Assembly: GCF_900114625.1 (NCBI RefSeq)
Contig: NZ_FOZL01000001.1
Span: forward strand, 868,001-932,000
DNA: 64,000 nucleotides
Source of the DNA: Granulicella pectinivorans
GTDB taxonomy: Bacteria > Acidobacteriota > Terriglobia > Terriglobales > Acidobacteriaceae
Reading direction: 5' to 3'
Shown here: one piece after another, positions 16,975-27,100 of the stretch
Position numbering within the stretch: position 1 is the first letter of the stretch
Layout of the letters: the number at the start of each line of letters is the position of its first letter
Notes under the pieces: model-generated
Database searches by the model: none
What the model was told of the DNA's origin: nothing
What the model saw: the letters and a program-made list of their open reading frames with translations, nothing else
Position numbers and translations under genes: made by a program

Positions 16975-19293
16975 CTAGCGTGTAGGCAAACTGCAAAACA
17001 CCGCACTCGACCACCGCGAATACACCCCGCTGCCGTCATACATCCGCACGTAATACCGCTCACCCGCCGAAACCCTCGGAATCGAGAAGCTCCGCACCGG
17101 GCTCCGCAGCACCAGATCCGCCGCATTCCCCAGTCCGAAGCCCCCATCCCGCACCCGCACCTCAAACCCGCCGCCCACAGGTGCAGCCGTTCCGGCATCT
17201 ACCTGCAACGCAGTCCCCGTCGCGCTGGTCACGGTCAGTTGCTGCAGGTTCGCAAGCACCTCCGCCGCGCCAGCCGACGCCGTCTGAGGCAGCAGCGCAT
17301 CCGCCGCCACCGACTCCGAGAGCGTCAACCCCAACCCATCCGCCCAGTCGTTCGCAAACGAAATCCTGTAGCCCAACACCTCCGGCGCGGCACGCCCATC
17401 CTCGACCACCACCTCCCGCACCACGACGTTCAGCGTCGCGCCGTCCGCCGTCAAGGCCAGCACATCCCCCGGCCAGACATCCCCACCCGGAAACGTCCCG
17501 ATCACGCAAGCCGTATAAGTCCCCCGCAAAGCCGCCGCCCGAGCCGTGGCAAAGCGCAGCACCGCCATCGCCGCGCTCTCGCAATCCGCCGAGCACCGCG
17601 CCACCGGCCTCACGACCTTACCCAGCCAACGCGCCATCCCCTCCGCCGCCACGCTCGCCGCATCGGCCATCCGCGCTACCGACCGCCGCGACCTCCGGTA
17701 CATCACCGAAACGATCTCCCCCGCCGCCGGAATCCGCCCCGCAAAGAACGTCACCTTGCCCGTCCCTGCCGACTCCGTCAACGCACCATCTACACCCTGA
17801 CCGGCCACGCCCATCAGCCGCGTAAACGAAACTCCCGAGGCCGGCGTACTCACCACCCACGCCGAACCCGTCTGCGTCAACCGGCAGTACCCCATCGACC
17901 CGAAGATCTGCACCGCATCCACCGCACAAAACGTGCAGCTGGCGGGCGTATCCATCACCAACCCCGCCGAAGCCGTGTCATACAAAACCGTAGCCGGCGT
18001 ATTCGACGAAACCCCCAGGTCGATCACCTCGAAGCACATCGACATCGCCGCGCTCACCAGCCCGCCGCCAAAGCTCTCCACACCTCCATCCACCCGCGCA
18101 TAGTACGTCTGCATCACGCGTTCCATCTCCGCGCAGTGCAGCCGCATCCGGAACGTATACCGATGCCCGCTCAAAGCCGGATAGCTCGTCCCGACCTCGA
18201 CCCCATACACCATCGGCGTCACGATCGTGTTCCCCCCGCTCTGCCGCACGTTCCAACCGGCAAAGCAGTTCGTCCGCGACACCGCCCCCGAAAACAACCC
18301 GCACAACACCCCGTCGCTCGCCGTAGCCAGCACCACCGCGCCCGCCTCGATCAGCAACGTCCCGCCCATCTCCACCGGGTCGATCGCCGTCAGCGTCGTC
18401 TGCCCATCAAACCCATTGCCGCCCGCCATCGCCAGCCCGCCACCACCAAAACCAAGATGCGACCCCGGATCCGTCACCACCCAGGTCTGCGGGTTGAACA
18501 CTCCCGCATCGAAAGCATCGTCGACCAGCCGCCCCTGCAAAGCCGCCGGTCGAAACGGAGCCTCGCTCAGCACAAACTCCGCCGTCGCTCCATCCCCTGC
18601 GAACATCTCCGTCACATACGTCCCGGGCTCCACCGCCCCGGAGACCGTCACATCGTTCGCCAGCTCCTTCACCGCCCCAGCCACCAGCGCACCCGGGCGC
18701 AGCGTCCCATCCCCATCGCTCAAGGTATGCGTGACGGTCCCCACAGACCCAAAGGACAGAGCCCCATTGACCACCCGGTACGTCCCGTAAGCCGCGCCAG
18801 CCAGCTTACCCGCGTTCACCGACCACGCCTCCGCGGGCACCGGCTGAAACACCCCCACCGCCCGCCCCGCCGCAACGCCGCCCGTCGAAACCGACGATCC
18901 ACCCACGCGCTGGGTCAGCGTCTGCAACAGCACCCCACCACCCACCGCCAGCCCCGCTCCACTCGATGGCACGGTCAGCTTATCCAGCACCCACTCATCG
19001 CTCACCGCGCTCAACGCATAGCGATACACCGGCCCCATCGTTCCCGCACCCAGGTAAACCGCCTCCGGCTCCACCGCCAGGTATCCCGTAAACAGTACGT
19101 CTCCCTGCGCATCCGAGACCACTACCCGCCCCCGCCGCACCGGCACCGCCAGCCCGCCCGAGTTCACCACGGACGCTAAACACCGCGAAGGCGCGTTCAA
19201 CGTCCTCAACACCTTCAGCGGCTCCCCGGACCAAAGCGCCCCGCTATAGTCCACCGCTCCCAGCCCATCCATGTTGTCGATCGTGATCGTCAA
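16975..19293 (-). CDS. Phage tail-tip or baseplate-like protein
   Basis: A 772-residue structural-type protein of the phage cluster without a confident family match. The N terminus (about 1-130) is beta-rich and resembles a tail-hub-like domain, the middle (about 250-450) looks like a lectin or jelly-roll insertion, and the C terminus (about 680-770) ends in a fibronectin-III-like segment (FEVRVRDGGFG...YYVRMYDGSGVYSRWS), as in host-specificity tail-tip proteins. Its ATG overlaps the stop of the portal gene (4 bases). A family B repeat directly follows its stop codon. The tail-tip role is inferred from size, domain style and position. Confidence 0.65.
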   Translation of the reverse strand: MTITIDNMDGLGAVDYSGALWSGEPLKVLRTLNAPSRCLASVVNSGGLAVPVRRGRVVVSDAQGDVLFTGYLAVEPEAVYLGAGTMGPVYRYALSAVSDEWVLDKLTVPSSGAGLAVGGGVLLQTLTQRVGGSSVSTGGVAAGRAVGVFQPVPAEAWSVNAGKLAGAAYGTYRVVNGALSFGSVGTVTHTLSDGDGTLRPGALVAGAVKELANDVTVSGAVEPGTYVTEMFAGDGATAEFVLSEAPFRPAALQGRLVDDAFDAGVFNPQTWVVTDPGSHLGFGGGGLAMAGGNGFDGQTTLTAIDPVEMGGTLLIEAGAVVLATASDGVLCGLFSGAVSRTNCFAGWNVRQSGGNTIVTPMVYGVEVGTSYPALSGHRYTFRMRLHCAEMERVMQTYYARVDGGVESFGGGLVSAAMSMCFEVIDLGVSSNTPATVLYDTASAGLVMDTPASCTFCAVDAVQIFGSMGYCRLTQTGSAWVVSTPASGVSFTRLMGVAGQGVDGALTESAGTGKVTFFAGRIPAAGEIVSVMYRRSRRSVARMADAASVAAEGMARWLGKVVRPVARCSADCESAAMAVLRFATARAAALRGTYTACVIGTFPGGDVWPGDVLALTADGATLNVVVREVVVEDGRAAPEVLGYRISFANDWADGLGLTLSESVAADALLPQTASAGAAEVLANLQQLTVTSATGTALQVDAGTAAPVGGGFEVRVRDGGFGLGNAADLVLRSPVRSFSIPRVSAGERYYVRMYDGSGVYSRWSSAVFCSLPTR

Positions 19294-20498
19294 GCCGCAC
19301 CCCGCTTCGCCTTCAACGCAGGCAGCCCACGCATCGACCTCACCTCCGCCACCGTCAACACCCCGGCCTCCAGCAACTGCGTCTGCACCGAAAGCTCCGT
19401 CATCGGATCCCGCGCCTCCAGGTCGTTGAAGACGAACTCAAACTCCCGCCAACCCAGCCTCTTCCCAAACACATCCCGCGTAATGTGCTCTGCGATCAGC
19501 TTGGCCACCGGAACGATCGCCGACTGAAACGCCTCCTCCGCCAGCTCCGCTGCAGAGGCCTTGTTCACGTCCTGCGTCACCCCCAGCAGCATCGGCGGCA
19601 GGTCGAACGCATTCGCAATCATCCGCAGCAGAAACTCCTGCCACTGCAGGTGAAGATCCGCATCCGTCCCTCCTGCAAACCGCAGCACCTCCGGCTTCTG
19701 CTCCGAGCTCAGAATCGGCACCTTCCCCGTGCCCTCGATCTCATCCTGCCACCAGTGAATCAGCCGCTCATGCTGCTCCGGCGTAGCCTCGTTCAACCAC
19801 AGCGCATACTGCACCACCGAGTTCGACGCCAGCCGTCCCGCATACCGCGTAGCCCCCAGCAACTGGTTCACCGTCTCAAATGCAACCTCCAGCCGCCCCA
19901 GCCCGAACGGCGTATGCGTCCGCGGATTCAGCCGCACATACATCAGCTCGTCATCCAGCAGAGGCACCAACGCATCCTTGCCCACACGCCCGGTAGCCTG
20001 CGCGTACCGAGGCTTCGCGGCATCCCCATCCCAGCTCTCATCCACCTGGATCGTCGCCCCATCCACCGGCCACAACCGGAACGGCTGCGCCGCATCCCCG
20101 GTCAACTCCATCTCCACCGCGCCAAATCCGCCGACCAGCACATCCTCCAGCACCTGCTCGAACAGCGTCCGAAAGCTGTCTCCTGCGTTCGGCTCCTCCA
20201 GCGCAATCCGCAGCGCCTTCAGACGCGCATCCGCGTCGGTTACCTCGCCAGTGACATATCCACGCCGCACCCTCACCTGCCAATCCATGCTCGCGATCCT
20301 GTCCTTTACGACATTGATCGCCCGCCGCGCCACCGGCGTCTCCGCGAACCGCCGCAGGTTTGCCGGCGTCATCTTCATCACGCTCTGCCCCTGCCGCGCA
20401 CCGCCGTACGGCGTCAGGATGGAGGGCAGCATCGCCGTCTTGCGCACTGGCTCCACCTTCGTTTGAAATATCCCCCGAACCCGCTCGATCCAACCCAT
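19290..20498 (-). CDS. Phage portal protein (HK97 type)
   Basis: A 402-residue portal subunit that would form the dodecameric DNA-entry ring of the capsid. Typical features are NLRRFAETPVARRAINVVKDRIASM near the N terminus (helix before the clip), LYVRLNPRTHTPFGLGRLE-type text (here LMYVRLNPRTHTPFG) mid-protein, and FLLRMIANAFDLPPMLLG with NKASAAEL in the stem/wing. A perfect terminator-like hairpin with a T-tract ends only 12 bases before its ATG, leaving room for the ribosome site GGGGGTAGGG but no promoter, so expression needs readthrough. Portal normally follows the terminase directly; here a HipA/DUF3037 cassette intervenes. Confidence 0.92.
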   Translation of the reverse strand: MGWIERVRGIFQTKVEPVRKTAMLPSILTPYGGARQGQSVMKMTPANLRRFAETPVARRAINVVKDRIASMDWQVRVRRGYVTGEVTDADARLKALRIALEEPNAGDSFRTLFEQVLEDVLVGGFGAVEMELTGDAAQPFRLWPVDGATIQVDESWDGDAAKPRYAQATGRVGKDALVPLLDDELMYVRLNPRTHTPFGLGRLEVAFETVNQLLGATRYAGRLASNSVVQYALWLNEATPEQHERLIHWWQDEIEGTGKVPILSSEQKPEVLRFAGGTDADLHLQWQEFLLRMIANAFDLPPMLLGVTQDVNKASAAELAEEAFQSAIVPVAKLIAEHITRDVFGKRLGWREFEFVFNDLEARDPMTELSVQTQLLEAGVLTVAEVRSMRGLPALKAKRGAA

Positions 20499-20510
20499 CC
20501 CTACCCCCTG

Positions 20511-20546
20511 AAAAGAAAAGGGGTGAAGCCTAAAGGCTTCACCCCT
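20511..20546 (-). terminator. Terminator-like hairpin immediately before portal
   Basis: A perfect 12-bp stem (AGGGGTGAAGCC with GGCTTCACCCCT, 4-base loop) is followed on the minus strand by TTTTCTTTT. It lies 12 bases upstream of the portal start codon and just outside the left end of the HipA/DUF3037 cassette. It would stop cassette transcripts, or act as an attenuator for portal. Confidence 0.82.
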
Positions 20547-20557
20547 GCTAGAAACTC

Positions 20558-20724
20558 ATGTCCTGCCGGACGGGCCCGCGACGCGCGGGGCGGTCACTTC
20601 GTGACGTGTATACCGATCGTGCCGCTACCATCTCGTGCGGGCCTTCCGTTGGTCTCCATGGAACTTTGTTCTCGACCAACGGAAGGGCCACACGAAGCAG
20701 TAAAAAGGCGTGTGAACGCCCGCC
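20558..20724. repeat. Dispersed repeat, family B, copy 2 (left part of split element)
   Basis: Begins ATGTCCTGCCGGACGGGC (20558-20575), contains an inner inverted repeat (CCTTCCGTTGGTC at about 20642-20654 with GACCAACGGAAGG), and ends with a 56-bp segment (20669-20724) repeated directly at 22584-22639 with five mismatches. A run of eight C follows. Together with copy 3 it brackets the DUF3037/HipA genes. Confidence 0.85.
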
Positions 20725-20742
20725 CCCCCCCGTAGGACGAAC

Positions 20743-21576
20743 CTAAACCTGCAGCTCCATCCTCGCCGTCGCCGCCGCTCTCGCCAGGTCGTTCACCGTC
20801 ACCACCCGAATCGCCTCCCGCTCCATCGCCTCCACCCCAAACCGGTACCGCTCCATCGCCTCATCCTCCAGCTCCGAAACCTCCCGCAAAGGCTCAACCA
20901 CCGCAGTCAACTCCAGCGAAACCCCCTCCACCCGCCCCACACCCTCACGCAGCGAAGCCGCCGAATAAGCCAACCCCTTGGCCCCCTCCACATCGCCCTC
21001 CAGAGAAACCGCCTGAAACATCCGCACCAGCTCCGTAGCCCGATACCCGCAATCGATCCGCATCGGATCCCCCGCACGCGTATACATCGAAGCGCCAATC
21101 CTCTTGCGCATCAACCCCCAAACCCCGGCCCGCTCGAACTCAGTCCGCATCGCCCCCGCAATCGCCGCCCGCCCCGTCTTCGTGCGCGGACGAGCCACCC
21201 GCAAAGGCTCCACATACATCCGCATCAGCAGCTCCATCTCGCTCGCCATATTCTCCGCGAGACACGCCCCTGCCGGCGACATCTGCAGCGAGTTCGAAAG
21301 CGAGTCCTCCAGCACTTCCATCACGGCCTTCGGGTCCTTTGCACTCACCCCCACAGCCAAACGCGAAGCAATCTCCCCCTCCAGCCCCTCCAGCAACCCG
21401 ATATCCGCATCCGCATCCATGCACCGCACCCGCGACCAGTCCCGCGTAAACCGCACAAGGCTCTCCCCACCGCCCGTGGCCTCACGCAGCACCACGCCGA
21501 TGTTGGTGAACTCGCCCTTCACCACATCCGGCACATACCGGATCAGGAAGAACTCACACGGAACCCGCTCGCCCAA
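20743..21576 (-). CDS. DUF3037-family protein, partner of HipA-like kinase
   Basis: A 277-residue protein matching the DUF3037 style, with an N-terminal FFLIRYVPDVVKGEFTNIGVVL followed by a long helical region. DUF3037 genes are, to my knowledge, frequently found next to HipA_2-type kinase genes, and here it follows one by 44 bp on the same strand, so they form a two-gene operon. It has no membrane segment and no catalytic motif I recognise; an antitoxin, substrate or adaptor role is possible but unproven. It lies within a phage structural operon yet inside a repeat-bounded cassette, marking it as cargo rather than a virion component. Confidence 0.82.
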   Translation of the reverse strand: MGERVPCEFFLIRYVPDVVKGEFTNIGVVLREATGGGESLVRFTRDWSRVRCMDADADIGLLEGLEGEIASRLAVGVSAKDPKAVMEVLEDSLSNSLQMSPAGACLAENMASEMELLMRMYVEPLRVARPRTKTGRAAIAGAMRTEFERAGVWGLMRKRIGASMYTRAGDPMRIDCGYRATELVRMFQAVSLEGDVEGAKGLAYSAASLREGVGRVEGVSLELTAVVEPLREVSELEDEAMERYRFGVEAMEREAIRVVTVNDLARAAATARMELQV

Positions 21577-21620
21577 ACAAAACCCTCCACTCCAAACCTA
21601 AGCAATCCAACCACCAAACC

Positions 21621-22526
21621 CTACATCAAAAACTTGCCCATATTCCCCAGGTCTTCAAACTGCCGGGGCACCACCACCCGCGTATTCGCAACCCAATTCG
21701 GGAATGGCTCCCGATTTGAATCCCGAAACGACCCAATCAACTCCCGCACGCGCCCCCGCCGCACCAGCATCGTCTCCATCAGCCGCTCGATCGTCGCAAG
21801 ATCCCCACCGTACCACTCCGGCGGAACTCCCTCGGCAATCTCCCAAAGCACCTCCGCCCCCATCTCTTCGATCTTCGTCAGCCAGGGCTCAAAGCTCCCC
21901 CATCCAGTCACCCCGCGATACACCATGTTCCGCGCAAACACCCCCCGCAGCGGCGAGTCCGGAAAGGTCCAGTCCCCCGCATTGAAGCAGTATCCCTGAT
22001 CGACAAAATGCGCCCGATACTTCCTCTCCCGGGGCTTCTTCTCATACACCGCCTGCCGCCCGTTGCAGTTGCCCGCCCACTTGTCCAGCGCCAGAATCCC
22101 CGCGAACTCCGCCAGGTTCCGCACCTCGTCCATCTGCTGCTCCGGCAGATAGTCCACCACCTGCCCCGGCATCATCCCGCCGACAAACGCACTGCCAAAC
22201 TGCAACCCCGCCGCGCACCGCAGCCTCTGCCCCTTGCCCAGGTCGATCACCATTCCCGCGCTATGTTCCACCAGCCAGGGCGTCACCTCGACCACATCGC
22301 ACACCGGCACGGTCAACCCCGCTGCCGCCGCCAGCCGCGAAGCGATCAGTTCATTCGCCAGCACCCGCAGATGCTGCGGATTGTTCTGAAACTTGACGAC
22401 CCAGAGCTTCCCATCCGCCCCCAGCATCAACTGGCTCTGCGCCCCACCCCGCATCCGACGAATCGCCTGTACCGCCAACACCGCCAAGCCATCACCCCAC
22501 GCGTCCAAGCAGAATACCCGAAGCAC
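21621..22526 (-). CDS. HipA-like protein kinase (HipA_2 type)
   Basis: A kinase-fold protein of about 300 residues. It shows a Gly-rich loop RMRGGAQSQL (24-33), the ATP lysine K45 (WVVKF), E59 (ANEL), catalytic-loop D148 and N153 (ALDKWAGNCN), and metal-binding D176 (HFVDQG), so all kinase residues appear intact. HipA toxins phosphorylate tRNA synthetases; HipA_2 proteins are less known. The canonical HipB partner is absent, and a DUF3037 gene follows. The start is uncertain: GTG at 22526 or in-frame GTG at 22481, nearer the start of homology. The gene lies between terminase and portal within a split repeat, suggesting a phage-borne defence or addiction cargo. Confidence 0.82.
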   Translation of the reverse strand: MLRVFCLDAWGDGLAVLAVQAIRRMRGGAQSQLMLGADGKLWVVKFQNNPQHLRVLANELIASRLAAAAGLTVPVCDVVEVTPWLVEHSAGMVIDLGKGQRLRCAAGLQFGSAFVGGMMPGQVVDYLPEQQMDEVRNLAEFAGILALDKWAGNCNGRQAVYEKKPRERKYRAHFVDQGYCFNAGDWTFPDSPLRGVFARNMVYRGVTGWGSFEPWLTKIEEMGAEVLWEIAEGVPPEWYGGDLATIERLMETMLVRRGRVRELIGSFRDSNREPFPNWVANTRVVVPRQFEDLGNMGKFLM

Positions 22527-22580
22527 ACCCTGAGCGGCGTGGGCGTCGATTCCCGAGCAACACGATGCTCGGCACGGATC

Positions 22581-24104
22581 CTATTCTCGACCAACGGGAG
22601 AGCCACCCGAAGGAGTAAAAGGGCGTGTGAACGCCCGCCGCCCGCGCAGGGTGCCCGTCCGGCAGGACATCTCCGCCCTCACCGCCTGGGCCACCGCCAT
22701 AGCCATAAAGCAATCGTCATGTCCGCCATTCGCCGCGCCCGTCCTGCCTCCTTCAAATGCCACATACGTCCGGCACTCCCCCAGCAGTCGCCTCGAAGAA
22801 AACATCCAAGGCGCTTCCACCAGCAGAGCCCCCATCCGGCTCACCATCCCCGGCTTGGACCCCGCCGTCGTCAGCCACCCAGCCACGCCATCCCGCCCCG
22901 CCCAAACCCTCTCATACCGCTCCGTCGCATCCAGATACGCCAGCACCCCGGCCCCATGGTTGTTCCTCTCCACCGCGACAACCGCTCCCCCATACTCGCG
23001 GGCCAGAGCCGCCACCACCCGAGCCAGCTCCAGCGCCCCCAGCCTCTCCTTCAGCTCCGCGCACTGCAACCCGCTCTCCCGCTCGATTACCTGCACCGCG
23101 GCAAAGTCCCCACTCGCCCCACCCCCGGCCGTATCCACCCCCACTAGGTACTCCTCACCCAACACCGGAGGCAGCCAAACCAGAAGAGCTCCGCCCCGCC
23201 GAACCTCCAGCGGATCTCCCACCGCTGCCATTCGCTGTTCAATGGCCGAAACCTCGAAACAACACTCCCCCGTAGCCCGGAAGCAGGTCTCCGCATCCTC
23301 CGCGAACTCCTGCGACCGCAGACCCCGGTAGCTCGCCTCCAGCCCTCGCCGAAACCCGATCTGCTCCGCCGTCAGCCCCAGCGCCCTCTCTTCCGGGGTC
23401 CAGTCGAACACCGGCTCCGCCACATAGGCCTCCTCCCACCACCACGGCAGAAAGTGCCTTACCAGCCCGGCCCCGGAACACCACTCCTCATAGAACGCTC
23501 CATACGCCCCCATCGGCGTCGACTCCATCACCATCTCTCCCCCCGGAGCCAGAGCCGCCCGCAACCCCGCCAGCGTAGCCCTCGCATCTCCCGGCCACCG
23601 CGCCACCTCGCTGCAATGCAGATTCTGCATCGTCAACCCACGCCCCGCATTCTCATCCGAAGCGCTCACCACCCGATACTCGCTCTCCAACTCCCCAAAC
23701 ACCATCTGCCCCGCATTCGACCGGCTCAACCGCAGCGGTCCCTCTTTCATCTCCTCCGGCAAATGCATCCAGAACCGCCGCACAATCTCGAAGATCGCCT
23801 CCGCCGCCTCCCGCGTCTGCGCCACCTGGACCGTCAACACCCCGCAAGCGCTGATCGTCTTCAGGAAGAACCGTCCCGCCACCCACGTCGTCACGCCCAT
23901 CTGCCGCGCCTTCAGCACGATGTTCGCTCTCCCTCGAGTTGCCTCAAAAGCCCTCTGCGCCCGGTTCGCCACCAGGGGCCGCAACCTCCCCTTCCGGTCC
24001 CGCACCTTCAACAACGTCTTCGCCGCACGAATCCCCGCGCCCGGCCAATCCATCTCCCGCCCAATCTGCAACAGGTCCGTCTCATCGTTCGTCAGCCGCT
24101 TCAC
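22581..24104 (-). CDS. Phage terminase large subunit
   Basis: A 507-residue packaging motor with ATPase and nuclease domains. The ATPase has a Walker A-like KARQMGVTTW (65-74, lacking the classical GKT/S), a Walker B region ending NLHCSEVARW with E166, and a coupling MVMESTPMGA. The RNase H-type nuclease shows D324 (VGVDTAGGG), E379 (VAVERNNHG) and D463/D464 (GGHDDCF). The GTG at 24104 follows GGAGG. Residues 479-507 are encoded by a dispersed repeat (copy 3), so the native C terminus was replaced or extended when the repeat arrived. It lies after the fibre gene, an unusual position. Confidence 0.92.
   Translation of the reverse strand: MKRLTNDETDLLQIGREMDWPGAGIRAAKTLLKVRDRKGRLRPLVANRAQRAFEATRGRANIVLKARQMGVTTWVAGRFFLKTISACGVLTVQVAQTREAAEAIFEIVRRFWMHLPEEMKEGPLRLSRSNAGQMVFGELESEYRVVSASDENAGRGLTMQNLHCSEVARWPGDARATLAGLRAALAPGGEMVMESTPMGAYGAFYEEWCSGAGLVRHFLPWWWEEAYVAEPVFDWTPEERALGLTAEQIGFRRGLEASYRGLRSQEFAEDAETCFRATGECCFEVSAIEQRMAAVGDPLEVRRGGALLVWLPPVLGEEYLVGVDTAGGGASGDFAAVQVIERESGLQCAELKERLGALELARVVAALAREYGGAVVAVERNNHGAGVLAYLDATERYERVWAGRDGVAGWLTTAGSKPGMVSRMGALLVEAPWMFSSRRLLGECRTYVAFEGGRTGAANGGHDDCFMAMAVAQAVRAEMSCRTGTLRGRRAFTRPFTPSGGSPVGRE
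22584..22670. repeat. Dispersed repeat, family B, copy 3 (right part of split element)
   Basis: Contains the 56-bp segment shared with 20669-20724 in direct orientation, then ends GCCCGTCCGGCAGGACAT (22653-22670), the exact inverted complement of the first 18 bases of copy 2. The three bases outside each end are CTC on both sides. This repeat codes for the last 29 residues of the terminase. Confidence 0.85.
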
Positions 24105-24154
24105 CCAACCTCCACCACGAAGCGGGCCAGGACCACCCTCCCAGCCCGCTCCCG

Positions 24155-27100
24155 TTACCGCACCGTAGCCCAGTAGTCCCCCGGCGCCGCCGAGTTTCCA
24201 TTGAACGTCGACGTCAACTCCACGCATCCTCCCGCCGGCACCGTCAGCGTCGTATTGCCCGCCACGTTGTTGAACGGAAAGTCGCTCGGAGCCGTCAGCG
24301 TCAGCGTATTGCTCCCTATCGTCGTCGCGTTGCACATCGAGATCTGCCGCCCCGTCTGCCACAGCGCCGAGTTCATCGTCGCGTTGATGCTGTTGCTCGC
24401 CGTATTGAAGTTCAGCCCGCCATCCGCGCACGTAGCCGCGTACGTCGATGCCGTAATCGCCGTCGGATTGAAGTTCGCCGGCGAAGACCCATCCAGCCAG
24501 TTGATCGTGCACGCCACGCTCAGCGCGATCCGCGCCTGCCCCGCAATGCTCGGATGCGTCAGATCGCTCGTAAAGTAGGAGTTCGCATTGCACCCGTCGC
24601 ACCCCATCAGAGGGTCCGCCGTCATATCGTCAAACGCGTCATACCCCGCCGTCTTCCATCCAGCCCTTGCCAGCGAAGCCAGCGCATTCTTCGAGGTCTC
24701 GTTCAGGATGCCGCCGCCCCCGCTGCCTCCCCGCGAAATCATGCTGATGTAGAACGTCCTCGGCCCATACGCCTTCTCGATCCGGTTCCACCCCACCGCC
24801 AGATCCCACACCTGCCCCGCCGTCTGCCCCAGCCCGGCCCCGAAGTTGTTCGTCCCTTCGAACAGCGACACGATCGACGAACCCGCGGCGCTCTTCGACT
24901 GTGGCCCATACAGCCACGGAATCTGAGCGGTCTGCGCCTGAACCAGTGCTCCCGTCGCCCCGTAGATCTGCCTTCCATAGGCCTTGTTCAACATCGAAGC
25001 AGGCAGTGACGTCGTACCCGCATAGGAGTACGCTCCCGTCGTCAGATACCCGCACGCCGGCGTCCCCGCCAGGTTATAGCCGCACGTGATCGAGTCGCCC
25101 GCCGCAATATACTGCGCCGTGGGAAACACATACGGCGACCCCGTCATCGCAATCCCCCGTTGCGTCGCAATCTGCGTCGCCAGGCTTACGTTCGCCGCAA
25201 TCTGCGCCGCCGTCATGCTGTTCGTCGCCGAAAAGCGCACCAGGTCGACCTTCCCGATCAACGCAAGGTTGCCAAGCGCGACCGTCACCGTATTGCTCGA
25301 GCTCCCCAGTTGGTAATTGCCATTCGGCAGCGGATTCGCCCCACCGCACGCATGCGACAAACCCGAAGTCGTATCGTTCAGAATCAGCGTCGTCCCCAGG
25401 TAAACCTGCGGGCCTCGTCCCGTCGGACAAACCACCGTAATCACCTGCGTCCCGGTAAACACGTCACTCGCACTCACGGCACTTGCGCTGCCCGAGCCGT
25501 ACCCCGCGACCGTCGCCCCATACATCCCCACATTCACCACGTTGGCCTTGCCCAGCACATCCGCGCCCACGTTGTTCGTCGTGGAGTGCGTCCCCAGCAG
25601 AATCGTATTCTGCGTGTACTGGTTCGCCGGATTCGACCCATACGCATAGATCGGAAGCTCCACCACCATCGTCATCGTGCCGAAGTTGTTCACCGACGCT
25701 GGAAAGTCCGCCTGATTCCCGTACGCGAACTGATAACCATTCCCGGTTCGCACCGGCGGAGCCGTGCTCGAGACCGCTCCCACATTCGCCGTGTTGCACT
25801 GGTCCACCATCGCCGCGCCCGTCGTCTCCTGGAACGTGAAGTACCCCAGGCAGTCGCCGTTCCACGTATACGTGTTCACACTCGTCAGCGCGGTGGTAAG
25901 AGCCGCGCCCACAAAAGCCGTCGTCGCCACCTTCGTGCTGTTATCCCCATTCGCCGCCGTGGGAGCCGTAGGTGTCCCCGTCAACGCCGGCGAAGCCAGC
26001 GGTGCCGCGCCCGTCACCTGCGCCACGCCATAGTCGCCGCTCGCCGGTGCCACTGCACCCGTCCGCGCATTGAACGAGGTCACGCCGCCCGCCGGCGAAA
26101 CCCAGGTCCCATCCTCACGCAGATACCGCGTCGTCCCCGCAGTAGCACCCGGATCCGGAACCGCACCCGCCGCATGCGATCCACCCGAACCGACCATCAC
26201 CGGCAACCGCGCCGCGCTCAGTGTTCCAGTCGTCACATTCCCCGCATCCAGCGCACCGTTCAGCGTCGTCGCCGTCACCACGCCCGTATTCACCGCCGCC
26301 GTGCTCATCGCCGCCGCGTTCAGGTTCGTCACATTCAGCGTCGTAAGATTCGCGGTGCCTGCCGTAAAAGCCAGCGGCGAAAAACTGTACCCCGTGCCCC
26401 GCAGCGAAAGCCCCAGCGTACTCGTCTGCGGCGAGTAGTTCATCGTGTCCAGCCCAGCCGAGCTGTCCAGCTCAAACAGGTTGTACGCCGAATCCCACCG
26501 GTTGCATCCCTTCGAGTTGCAGTGCAGCGAGAACACCGACTGCTCGCCCGCCTGCGCATCGAAGTCCCTGTTCCAGATACCCTGCGACACATACGCAATG
26601 TCCGGATACCCGCGCGTCCCTCCATTGCCGAAGTAGTTCGTCGCCGCGGACAGGTTCTGAATCGTGAACCCCCGCATCGTCGGACCCACGTTGTCCTGGT
26701 AGCTGTACCCCGTGTTCTGCTGAATCTGCGGCCTCGGCGAATACTGCGAGATGATCGCCATATCCCCACCGATCTTCACCTGGAAGTAGTGCGGCTGCTC
26801 CACCGGATCGTTCGCCGCCCACGCCACCGTATTCGGAGCCAGCGTAAACAACCCATCCACGCTCTTCGTCGCCGGGTTGTAGACGCTCAGCACCTCCGCC
26901 ATCGGATACAGCGCATACCCACCCGTCACAAATGAGATCGTGCCGCCCGCGCTTGTGCTGTTCGCGCCGGCCTCCGTGTACGTCAGCGTATTCGCGCTCG
27001 TCGACATCACCGCGAAGTTGCCGTTGTAGCTGGAGTCCGTCACCCCCGCCACCGTCATCGTCAACCCCGACACGTCATAGCCCAGGGTCGAAGGCACCGT

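Noticed and set aside
20743..22526. Classical HipBA toxin-antitoxin module
   Set aside because: There is no HipB-like helix-turn-helix partner; the neighbour is DUF3037 and the kinase is of the HipA_2 type.
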